From the NCBI GenBank assembly GCA_023263465.1, contig JALQWV010000085.1:1-7067 (forward strand): DNA of 7,067 bases. The letters run 5' to 3'. Shown in pieces: positions 1 to 6,271 of this stretch; position 1 is the stretch's first letter; each line of letters starts with the position of its first letter. The notes under the pieces are model-generated. The model had not been told where the DNA came from. It made no database searches and saw only the letters and a program-made list of their open reading frames with translations. Origin of the DNA: Ilumatobacteraceae bacterium (GTDB lineage Bacteria > Actinomycetota > Acidimicrobiia > Acidimicrobiales > Ilumatobacteraceae). The position numbers and the translations under genes were made by a program.

Positions 1-509
1 TGTATTCGATAGCTGTGCTTCTTGCCATCGACCCGCTTCTCGTGTTGTCAATTGGTTTTTGGATGTCGTCGTTGGCAACTGGTGGATTAATTGTTGTAAC
101 GCCACGGCTGAAGAACCTGGTGCAGGGCCCACAGTGGTTCACTGAGCCATTGACCACAACACTCGGTGCGCAGTTCGGCGTGATTCCTGTTTCGCTCTTC
201 GTCTTTTCCTCTGCTCCCGCAATTTCGCTGGTAACCAATTTGCTTGCGGTACCGGTTGCAGGGTTCGTCATGCTTGTTGGAATGCCGGTTGCGTTCGTCT
301 GCGGTGTGTTGATGACCATGTTTGGTCCTGCTGTAAACCCATTGTGCGAAGTGGCAATGTTGCCCATTTGGCTCGGAACTCGCTGGGTGTGGTGGGTTGC
401 AGCTGTGGGCGAGCGCGTCTCTCCTCAGGGAATGGCGAACGTTTTGTTGTGGGTGGTTTGGGCAGTCGTTCTTGTGGCACTACACCGATCTGCGAGAATG
501 CATTCGTGA
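1..509 (+). CDS. comEC: ComEC/Rec2-family DNA uptake channel protein, C-terminal fragment (5' end outside window)
   Basis: ComEC is the inner-membrane channel that carries single-stranded DNA into the cytoplasm during natural transformation. The reading frame is open from base 3 to the left edge, so the gene continues upstream; the GTG at 15 is an internal valine codon. About 168 residues are visible and end at TGA 507-509. They begin with the family-typical stretch AIDPLLVLSIGFWMSS, which corresponds to the A..DP.L....GF.LS motif of the Competence domain (PF03772). Hydrophobic segments follow: SLATGGLIVV, FGVIPVSLFVF, LLAVPVAGFVMLVGMPVAF, WVWWVAAVG and LLWVVWAVVLVAL. NLLAVPVAG matches the conserved N.LavPl segment. 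The protein stops just after the last membrane segment, so the metallo-beta-lactamase-like domain found at the C-terminus of many ComEC proteins is absent here. The stop overlaps the holA start (GTGA). Family assignment is firm; activity in transformation is inferred. Confidence 0.88.
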   Translation, partial: YSIAVLLAIDPLLVLSIGFWMSSLATGGLIVVTPRLKNLVQGPQWFTEPLTTTLGAQFGVIPVSLFVFSSAPAISLVTNLLAVPVAGFVMLVGMPVAFVCGVLMTMFGPAVNPLCEVAMLPIWLGTRWVWWVAAVGERVSPQGMANVLLWVVWAVVLVALHRSARMHS

Positions 510-1513
510 CGGTGTATCTGATTACAGGTAGTGATTCGCGTTTGATTTCTGCGCGGCTCACCGATCTCACCACTGAACTCATTGGTGACGGCGACCGTAA
601 CACTATGTTCGAAAGCCACGATCTCGAATCGGTTACTGCCGACGAACGAGAGTCTGCAATTGCCAATGCGGTCATGGGTGCTCAAACTGAGTCGTTGTTT
701 GGTGATCAACGAGTGGTGGTAATTCGAGGGCTGCAGGAAGCAACTGTCGATCAACTGAAGCCCTTGGTCAAATATCTCGAGCGACCACTCGACGTCACGC
801 ACTTGGTGATTACGGCTGAAGGCAAACTAGCCAAGTCCACAACCGATGCATTGAAGTCTGCTGGTGCAACTACCTTCAACACCGCTCCGCCAAGTCGCAA
901 GAATGACCTCACTACATGGTTCATGGAGCAATTCACCGAGGCTGGCCTCAAACTTGACTCTGCAGCGATTGCTTCAGTTATTGAATGGCTTGGCCAAGAC
1001 CAAGCACGACTGCCTTCGCTTATTGAGGTGTTGTCATCCACCTATGGAACTGCCAAGAAACTCAACAGTTCAGACATTGAGCCCTTCCTGGGTGATCAAG
1101 GAAGCGTGTTGCCGTGGGACTTAACCGATGCCATCGACAGGTCCGACTCCAATACAGCGCTGCTGATGTTGCGTCGTATGTTGCGCAGTGGCGAGTACCA
1201 CCCGTTACAGGTGATGTCGTTGTTGCACGGTCACTACACCAAGCTCATGAAACTTGATGGCCCCGATGTTCGGACTACTCAGGATGCGATGAGCCTCATT
1301 GGTTCAAAGAGCGACTTCCAGGCAAAGAAATATCTCAACACGTATCAGCGAATGGGGACGCGCAATATTTCTACAGCAGTGCAATTACTGGCTCGTGCAG
1401 ATATTGACTTGCGCGGAGGCAAAGACTTAGAAGAAGAACTGATTATGGAAATTTTGGTTGCTCGACTCAGCCGGTTGGGCGGAGGTGCACAGCGAGTTAC
1501 TTCGCGGCGTTGA
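506..1513 (+). CDS. holA: DNA polymerase III subunit delta (clamp-loader wrench)
   Basis: HolA is the delta subunit of the replicative clamp loader; it binds and opens the beta sliding clamp so that the clamp can be placed on DNA. The 335-residue product is close to the usual family length. It starts with MTVYLITGSDSRLI, matching the HolA beginning (.yll.G.d..l). LFGDQRVVVIRG (64-75) is the conserved 'sLFg..rvv.l' region where delta contacts the clamp. HLVITAEGKL (99-108), a W-rich helix near 138, LPSLIEVLSS (169-178) and the helical collar domain (about 205-320, including MLRRMLRSGEYHPLQVMSLL) follow in the expected order. I chose GTG 506 because it overlaps the comEC stop as GTGA and gives the family N-terminus; a weak GAGA lies at 494-497. 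GTG 512 is a possible alternative two codons later. The frame is open much further upstream, but that part is a shadow of comEC. The 3' end overlaps rpsT by 17 bp, tail to tail. Confidence 0.93.
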   Translation: MTVYLITGSDSRLISARLTDLTTELIGDGDRNTMFESHDLESVTADERESAIANAVMGAQTESLFGDQRVVVIRGLQEATVDQLKPLVKYLERPLDVTHLVITAEGKLAKSTTDALKSAGATTFNTAPPSRKNDLTTWFMEQFTEAGLKLDSAAIASVIEWLGQDQARLPSLIEVLSSTYGTAKKLNSSDIEPFLGDQGSVLPWDLTDAIDRSDSNTALLMLRRMLRSGEYHPLQVMSLLHGHYTKLMKLDGPDVRTTQDAMSLIGSKSDFQAKKYLNTYQRMGTRNISTAVQLLARADIDLRGGKDLEEELIMEILVARLSRLGGGAQRVTSRR

Positions 1514-1751
1514 TCTTCTTCATCAAGCGGCTCTTTTTACGAGCTGCTGTATTTGGATGAATCACACGCTTTGCAGAGGCCATGTCGAGACGCTTTACGG
1601 CAAGACGAAGAGCTTCTGGATTGTCATCGGTTCCGATGGTGTCGACAGCATTTTTGATACGGGTACGAACTTCGTTCTTGGTCGCGCGGTTACGCGCTGT
1701 TGCCTTGGCGTTCGTGAGAATTCGCTTCTTTTGGCTCTTGATATTTGCCAC
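1497..1751 (-). CDS. rpsT: 30S ribosomal protein S20
   Basis: S20 is a primary-binding small-subunit protein that stabilises the 5' and 3' minor domains of 16S rRNA. The 84-residue, strongly basic, helical product has normal family length and carries the hallmarks MANIKSQKKRI (1-11), an RNxxxK-type helix start (RNRATKNEVRTRIK, 20-33), and the C-terminal IHPNTAARKKSRLMKKI (64-80). The start is GTG (1749-1751 read in reverse). The nearest purine-rich stretch, AGGAAAGACGG, lies about 9-20 nt upstream, so ribosome binding looks weak. S20 of E. coli represses its own translation and uses a rare start codon; the GTG here may relate to similar control, but that is inference. The gene opposes its neighbours: head-to-head with lepA, and tail-to-tail with holA with a 17-bp overlap (1497-1513). 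Reverse orientation between holA and lepA is common for this gene in actinobacteria. Confidence 0.97.
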   Translation of the reverse strand: MANIKSQKKRILTNAKATARNRATKNEVRTRIKNAVDTIGTDDNPEALRLAVKRLDMASAKRVIHPNTAARKKSRLMKKINAAK

Positions 1752-1771
1752 TTCGAGTAACCGTCTTTCCT

Positions 1772-1843
1772 GTTGTAAGGCTGGCTGTTGTTCCGTGAAT
1801 TTCGGGACTCTTTAGGCTAACAGCGACACCCACGAGCCCCCAA
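1772..1843 (-). promoter_or_regulatory. Possible rpsT promoter(s), reverse strand
   Basis: Two weak candidates are visible reading in reverse. The distal one has TTGGGG (1838-1843) and TAGCCT (1814-1819) with an 18-bp spacer. The proximal one has TTCACG (1794-1799) and TACAAC (1772-1777) with a 16-bp spacer. Neither is strong. If the distal one is used, it overlaps the candidate lepA promoter on the opposite strand. Confidence 0.25.
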
Positions 1844-1852
1844 CTGTAGAAT
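1823..1852 (+). promoter_or_regulatory. Possible sigma-70-type promoter for lepA block
   Basis: TAGAAT (1847-1852) matches the -10 consensus at five of six positions and is directly preceded by TG. GCGACA (1823-1828) matches the -35 TTGACA at four of six, with an 18-bp spacer. A start near 1859 would give a leader of about 55 nt before the lepA ATG. This is a by-eye match and would need start-site mapping to confirm. Confidence 0.4.
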
Positions 1853-1914
1853 TTCAGGGCTGAAGCGCCGTTTCTCTCCCCAAACCAGCGGCCCAGCAGA
1901 ACAGCATCGCCCAC

Positions 1915-3699
1915 ATGGATCTCGCCAACATCCGCAATTTCTCGATCATTGCCCATATTGACCATGGCAAGTCGACGCTGTCTGATCGCATTTTAGAGAT
2001 CACCGGGGCAGTGCAGTCTCGCGATATGCGCGCCCAATACCTCGACAGCATGGACTTAGAGCGCGAACGCGGAATCACCATTAAGGCGCAAAACGTCCGC
2101 GTGCCGTGGAAAGACAATTGGTTGCATCTCATCGACACGCCTGGTCACGTGGACTTTGGTTACGAAGTCAGTCGCTCACTTGCCGCATGTGAAGGTGTGG
2201 TGTTGGTGGTGGATGCCGCGCAAGGCATTGAAGCGCAAACACTTGCCAACTGTTACCTAGCGCTCGAGAGCAATTTAGAAATTGTTGCCGTGCTCAACAA
2301 GATCGACTTGCCGGCTGCAGACCCCGATCGTTACGCAATGGAAATTGAAAAAGTATTAGGAATTCCCGCTGAAGATATTTTGCGCATTTCTGCGAAAACG
2401 GGTGCGGGTGTTCCTGAATTGTTGGATGCCGTTATTGAGCGTATTCCTGCTCCACAGGGCGACGTCAATGCGCCGTTGCAAGCACTTATTTTTGATTCGC
2501 AATACGACACCTATCGCGGAGTGGTGTCCAGCGTTCGCGTCATGAATGGTCGAATGAGCAGCGGCAGCAAATTGCTGTTTATGCAAACCAAGGCAACGCA
2601 CGAAGTTTTGGAAATTGGTGCACGTATGCCATCTCCAACTCCAGTTGCCGAACTCGGACCCGGCGAAGTGGGGTACCTGATTGCAGGAATTAAAGATGTA
2701 GGTGAAGCACGAAGTGGTGAAACGGTTACGACTGTTGCCGACCCCGCAACAGAACCACTTGATGGCTATCGGGATCCGAAACCCATGGTGTTCTGCGGCC
2801 TTTTCCCAATTGATGGCGACGACTTTGAAAACCTGCGCGAAAGTCTGCAGCGTTTGAAACTCAATGATGCATCCATTACGTATGAACCAGAGTCGTCTGG
2901 TGCACTTGGTTTTGGTTTTCGCTGTGGATTCCTTGGTTTGTTGCACATGGAAATCGTGAAAGAACGCTTGGAGCGCGAATTCAATCTTGCTCTGATTGCC
3001 ACAGCGCCTTCGGTGGAGTACATGGTGCACAAAACTGACGGTCAAGTACTGAAGGTAGACAACCCCGCCGACTTGCCGCTCACGAACTACATCGCGTCAA
3101 TTGAAGAGCCGTTTTTCAGAGTCAGCATCATTACACCAAAGGAATACACGGGGTCGCTGATGGAGCTGTGCCAAGAGCGCCGTGGCGAACTCATCAAGTT
3201 GGAGTACCTGTCGCCGGAGCGTGTTGATATGCAGTATTCAATGCCTCTTGCCGAAGTGGTAGTTGACTTCTTTGATCAATTGAAGAGCCGTTCTCAGGGC
3301 TATGCCAGCTTGGACTACGAGTTGGCTGGTTACCGCCCAAGCGATTTGGTGCGCGTTGATATTTTGCTGAACGCTCTGCCAGCAGATGCTTTTAGCACCA
3401 TCGTTCATCGCGATAAGGCCTATAACTACGGCAACCGGATGTGTGGAAAATTGCGCGAGCTCATTCCAAGGCAAATGTTTGACGTGCCAATTCAGGCGGC
3501 AATCGGTGGTCGCATCATTGCCCGCGAAACCGTGAAGGCGAAACGCAAGGACGTGCTTGCAAAGTGCTACGGCGGTGACATTTCGCGTAAACGCAAGTTG
3601 CTCGAAAAGCAAAAAGAGGGAAAGAAAAAGATGAAGTCAATTGGTCGCGTGGAAGTTCCCGGCGACGTATTCATCTCTGCTCTCAAACTTGATGACTGA
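1915..3699 (+). CDS. lepA: Elongation factor 4 (LepA), translational GTPase
   Basis: LepA/EF4 is a ribosome-dependent GTPase, implicated in back-translocation and in 30S subunit biogenesis or translation under stress. The 594-residue product has normal length (about 600 in E. coli). All GTPase motifs are intact: G1 AHIDHGKST (13-21), G2 RGITI (52-56), G3 DTPGH (74-78) with the catalytic histidine at 78, G4 NKID (128-131) and G5 SAK (159-161). The EF-G-like domains II, III and V follow; GFGFRCGFLGLLHMEI (332-347) is a strongly conserved block. The LepA-specific C-terminal domain contains AKCYGGDISRKRKLLEKQKEGKKKMK (549-574). ATG 1915 is the first start codon after an in-frame stop at 1861-1863. 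It has no clear Shine-Dalgarno sequence. Unlike the long N-terminal extension of mycobacterial LepA, this N-terminus is short. The last 8 nt overlap the MFS gene. Confidence 0.98.
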   Translation: MDLANIRNFSIIAHIDHGKSTLSDRILEITGAVQSRDMRAQYLDSMDLERERGITIKAQNVRVPWKDNWLHLIDTPGHVDFGYEVSRSLAACEGVVLVVDAAQGIEAQTLANCYLALESNLEIVAVLNKIDLPAADPDRYAMEIEKVLGIPAEDILRISAKTGAGVPELLDAVIERIPAPQGDVNAPLQALIFDSQYDTYRGVVSSVRVMNGRMSSGSKLLFMQTKATHEVLEIGARMPSPTPVAELGPGEVGYLIAGIKDVGEARSGETVTTVADPATEPLDGYRDPKPMVFCGLFPIDGDDFENLRESLQRLKLNDASITYEPESSGALGFGFRCGFLGLLHMEIVKERLEREFNLALIATAPSVEYMVHKTDGQVLKVDNPADLPLTNYIASIEEPFFRVSIITPKEYTGSLMELCQERRGELIKLEYLSPERVDMQYSMPLAEVVVDFFDQLKSRSQGYASLDYELAGYRPSDLVRVDILLNALPADAFSTIVHRDKAYNYGNRMCGKLRELIPRQMFDVPIQAAIGGRIIARETVKAKRKDVLAKCYGGDISRKRKLLEKQKEGKKKMKSIGRVEVPGDVFISALKLDD

Positions 3700-4918
3700 G
3701 ATAGGCGAAGCAAAGCGCGGAGGAATGTTCCGTTCGTTGAGCAATCGAAATGCTCGATTGTTTTTTGCGGGGTTGCTGTTCTCCAACATCGGTTCGTGGT
3801 TACAGCTCACCGCAACATCATTTTTGCTGTACCGATTAACAGGCAGTTCGGTCGATCTAGGAATAAATGCAGCCTTGCAGTTTTTGCCAATGCTCATTCT
3901 CGGCGCGTGGGCTGGCGCATTTTCAGATCGGTTTGACCGACGTCGAACCACCGTTGTCACTCAGGTATTGATGGCCATGCAGGCAATCGTGCTGGGCATC
4001 TGCGATGTTGCCGGTGTAATCAACGTCGAATTGGTGTTTATATTGACAGGCCTTCTCGGCGTTATTGGAGCAATTGATAATCCATCACGCAGAGGTTTGG
4101 TTACCGAACTTGTCCCGCCGAATGAAATTGGTAATGCCATGTCGCTGAACACCGCGGTGATGACCGGCTCTCGCATTTTTGGCCCTGCACTTGCTGCAAC
4201 CCTTGTTGGACCGCTGGGTACCGGTTGGCTGTTCATCATCAATGGCATCTCCTACGTATTCATGTTGTACGGATTAGTAGGTCTTCGAAAATCAGAAATG
4301 TTTACTCCCGAGCCTCGTCCTGCCGGTGGAACACCGGTGCGCGACGGAATACGTTTCGTTCGTACCCATCAACGGTTATTTCCTCTGTTTGTTGTCTTTG
4401 CATTGGTCAGCACGTTTGCATTCAATTACGGCGTTTCGCTGCCAAAACTTTCCGATACTCAATGGGGTAATGCCGAGTACTTCGGGTGGGTGCTAGCGGT
4501 AACCAGTGTTGGAAGTTTGATCGGCGCATTGTCGACTGCCAGGTTGCATTCGACGACGTACTCATGGGTTGCGGGTGCTGCATTGATGTTGGGTATCGCC
4601 AATGTTGGAATGGCCATTGCGCCAAATGTGTGGGTCGCGTTTGTGTGGGCAATTCCCTTGGGTGCCGGAGGCGCTGCCATGATCGCGGGCGCTAACACCA
4701 TCATCACCCAAGAGGCTCCGTCCGATATGCGGGGCCGTATGTTGGCGTTAACCGCAGTTGCCTTTTTGGGTAGTACCCCAATTGGTGGTCCAGTTACGGG
4801 CTGGGTTGCCGACTATGTGAGTGTCTCATGGTCATTGGCCTACGGAGGAATCATCACTTTGATTGCGGCCGTCTTCATGTTTGCGTGGATTTGGGTGAAA
4901 GATATAGAGCATGTCTAA
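3692..4918 (+). CDS. MFS transporter, MFS_3 / EntS-like (DHA3-type) exporter
   Basis: This is a predicted 12-helix inner-membrane secondary transporter of the major facilitator superfamily, most like the MFS_3 group (PF05977) that includes the enterobactin exporter EntS and macrolide-type efflux proteins. The substrate cannot be told from sequence. The 408-residue product starts with the group-typical FRSLSNRNARLFFAG (13-27) and SNIGSWLQLTATSFLLYRLTGS. The cytoplasmic loop motif A appears as DRFDRRR (79-85). AIDNPSRRGLVTELVP (127-142) and GSRIFGPALAATLVG (159-173) match the helix 4-5 region, and DMRGRMLAL (345-353) matches the loop between helices 10 and 11. I chose ATG 3692, which overlaps the lepA stop by 8 nt. 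ATG 3725 is possible, but the GGAGG before it (3719-3723) is only 1 nt away. The frame is open upstream to 3641, inside lepA. Its end overlaps the photolyase gene by 8 nt. Confidence 0.9.
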   Translation: MTEIGEAKRGGMFRSLSNRNARLFFAGLLFSNIGSWLQLTATSFLLYRLTGSSVDLGINAALQFLPMLILGAWAGAFSDRFDRRRTTVVTQVLMAMQAIVLGICDVAGVINVELVFILTGLLGVIGAIDNPSRRGLVTELVPPNEIGNAMSLNTAVMTGSRIFGPALAATLVGPLGTGWLFIINGISYVFMLYGLVGLRKSEMFTPEPRPAGGTPVRDGIRFVRTHQRLFPLFVVFALVSTFAFNYGVSLPKLSDTQWGNAEYFGWVLAVTSVGSLIGALSTARLHSTTYSWVAGAALMLGIANVGMAIAPNVWVAFVWAIPLGAGGAAMIAGANTIITQEAPSDMRGRMLALTAVAFLGSTPIGGPVTGWVADYVSVSWSLAYGGIITLIAAVFMFAWIWVKDIEHV

Positions 4919-6257
4919 ATCGGTGTTTTGGTTCCGACGAGATCTGCGACTTGCTGACAACGAAGCACTGTGTGCCGCGGCGGCACTCGGGGAGGTCGTG
5001 CCGTTGTTTGTTCTTGATCCACGATTTCTCGAAACGTCTGGGGCGCCGAGACTCGCATTTTTGTTCCGCAATCTCCGTGCACTGAACGAGTCAATGGATG
5101 GTGCTCTCGTTGTGCGCACGGGTAACCCTGAGGAAGTCGTTGCTCAGGTGTGTCGAGAAGCAGGTGCAGATCGTGTGGTGTGTGCGAAGGACTTTGCACC
5201 GTACGGAATGCATCGCGACGAACAGGTGGCGGCTTCATTGGCAAAAAATGGCATCACCTTTCAACAAGTTGGCTCGTCGTATGCAGTTGAACCAGGGTCA
5301 GTTCGCAAAAATGACGGCACGCCGTATGCGGTGTTTACGCCATTTTCCAAAATATGGATGCACATTGGTTGGCCTGCTCCGTTTGCAACCCCCATTGTGA
5401 AGTGGAGCGGTGCTCCTGAACTTGCGAGTGAAGCACTTCCACAAGACCCACCATGTGATGCGAATTTGCCTGAGGCGGGTGAAGACGCTGCGTGGAAGGT
5501 TTGGGAAAACTTTCGCGACTCGGCGCTCGATCGCTATCACGAAACGCGGAACAATCCCGACATTGAGGGAACCAGCAAGTTGTCGCCATATTTACGTTTT
5601 GGTGTCATTCATTCGCGATCGTTGCTCGCTGAGTTGAACGAGACAAAAGCGCATGCGGTATTTCGCAGTGAACTTGGTTGGCGAGAGTTTTATGCCGATG
5701 TGTTGTTCCACCAACCGCGAACGGTTCGCGAGAACCTGCAGCGCAAGATGGACTCAATCGTGGTGGATACCGACGAACGTGCTCGTCAACGGTTTGCGCT
5801 GTGGTGTGAGGGCAAAACCGGGTACCCAATTGTCGATGCAGGAATGAAGCAGCTGCTCGCAACGGGGTGGATGCACAATCGCGTGCGCATGATTGTTGCG
5901 AGCTTCTTGGTGAAAGATCTGCATCTTCCGTGGCAATGGGGAGCAAAGTATTTCATGAGGCATTTGGTGGATGGCGATATTGCATCTAACCAACACGGTT
6001 GGCAATGGACTGCAGGAACGGGAACGGATGCGTCGCCGTACTTCCGCATTTTCAACCCGATCTCCCAGGGCGAAAAGTTTGACCCCAATGGCGACTATGT
6101 GCGCACATGGATTCCAGAGCTTGCAGATGTGCCAAACGATGTTGTGCATTCGCCGTGGCTTTCAGGTCTGTTGAATCCATACATCGAGCCAATGGTGGAC
6201 CACGCAAAGGAACGCGAGGAATCGCTCTTCAGGTACAAGCAGTTATCGGTATCCTAA
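4911..6257 (+). CDS. phr: Deoxyribodipyrimidine photolyase (class I CPD type)
   Basis: This is a flavoprotein that uses blue or near-UV light to split UV-induced cyclobutane pyrimidine dimers in DNA. The 448-residue product has the full two-domain layout. The N-terminal antenna-binding domain (about 2-165) starts SVFWFRRDLRLADNEAL, and the C-terminal FAD domain (about 205-445) follows. FAD and substrate motifs are clear: GTSKLSPYLRFG (220-231), ELGWREFY (254-261; W257 matches E. coli W277, which stacks on the dimer), GKTGYPIVDAGM (301-312), GWMHNRVRM (319-327) and DGDIASNQHGWQW (354-366). N360 matches the flavin-N5 asparagine (E. coli N378). W364 and W341 match W382 and W359 of the electron-transfer triad; the expected third tryptophan is replaced (D288 at ungapped alignment). 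The antenna cofactor cannot be decided from the sequence. ATG 4911 overlaps the MFS stop by 8 nt; GGTGAAAG (4894-4901) is a weak ribosome site. A cryptochrome or 6-4 photolyase is less likely given the close match to E. coli PhrB. Confidence 0.94.
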   Translation: MSKSVFWFRRDLRLADNEALCAAAALGEVVPLFVLDPRFLETSGAPRLAFLFRNLRALNESMDGALVVRTGNPEEVVAQVCREAGADRVVCAKDFAPYGMHRDEQVAASLAKNGITFQQVGSSYAVEPGSVRKNDGTPYAVFTPFSKIWMHIGWPAPFATPIVKWSGAPELASEALPQDPPCDANLPEAGEDAAWKVWENFRDSALDRYHETRNNPDIEGTSKLSPYLRFGVIHSRSLLAELNETKAHAVFRSELGWREFYADVLFHQPRTVRENLQRKMDSIVVDTDERARQRFALWCEGKTGYPIVDAGMKQLLATGWMHNRVRMIVASFLVKDLHLPWQWGAKYFMRHLVDGDIASNQHGWQWTAGTGTDASPYFRIFNPISQGEKFDPNGDYVRTWIPELADVPNDVVHSPWLSGLLNPYIEPMVDHAKEREESLFRYKQLSVS

Positions 6258-6259
6258 AT

Positions 6260-6264
6260 AGGGA
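6260..6264 (+). promoter_or_regulatory. Shine-Dalgarno sequence for hrcA
   Basis: AGGGA lies 7 nt before ATG 6272, in the 14-nt gap after the photolyase stop. It is the best-placed ribosome site in the window and supports the choice of start. It lies partly within a short GGGATCCC palindrome (6261-6268). Confidence 0.55.
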
Positions 6265-6271
6265 TCCCCAC

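Larger units (their letters stand above)
1752..1914. promoter_or_regulatory. Divergent rpsT-lepA intergenic region
   Basis: This 163-bp gap between the rpsT and lepA starts is the only real non-coding stretch in the window. It must hold the control signals for rpsT and probably for the forward lepA block. The possible promoters are listed separately. I see no convincing inverted repeat, riboswitch-like structure or CIRCE element (TTAGCACTC-N9-GAGTGCTAA) here. The right-hand part (1861-1914) is C-rich and lacks an obvious Shine-Dalgarno sequence before lepA. Confidence 0.7.

Noticed and set aside
344..505. Upstream extension of the holA frame to an ATG at 344
   Set aside because: The extra residues (arginine-, glycine- and cysteine-rich) do not resemble HolA, and the region encodes the membrane segments of ComEC in another frame. 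GTG 506 gives the family N-terminus.
1440..1496. Intrinsic terminator for rpsT within the 3' part of holA
   Set aside because: No stable hairpin followed by a T-run could be seen on the reverse strand.
1526..1548. Stem-loop AGCGGCTC-TTTTTAC-GAGCTGCT shortly after the holA stop, possible terminator
   Set aside because: It lies inside the conserved S20 coding sequence (ARKKSRLMKK region) and is not followed by a run of T on either strand, so it is best explained by the protein-coding constraint.
2356..3045. 229-codon open frame on the reverse strand within lepA
   Set aside because: It is opposite a fully conserved part of LepA, has histidine-, cysteine- and asparagine-rich composition and matches no family; a shadow frame.
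3641..3691. Earlier start for the MFS gene inside lepA
   Set aside because: It would place 17 further residues (VAWKFPATYSS...) over the conserved LepA C-terminus; family members begin close to the FRSL..RN motif, so ATG 3692 fits better.
6261..6268. GGGATCCC palindrome before hrcA as an operator
   Set aside because: At 8 bp it is too short and common to support an operator, and it is unlike CIRCE.
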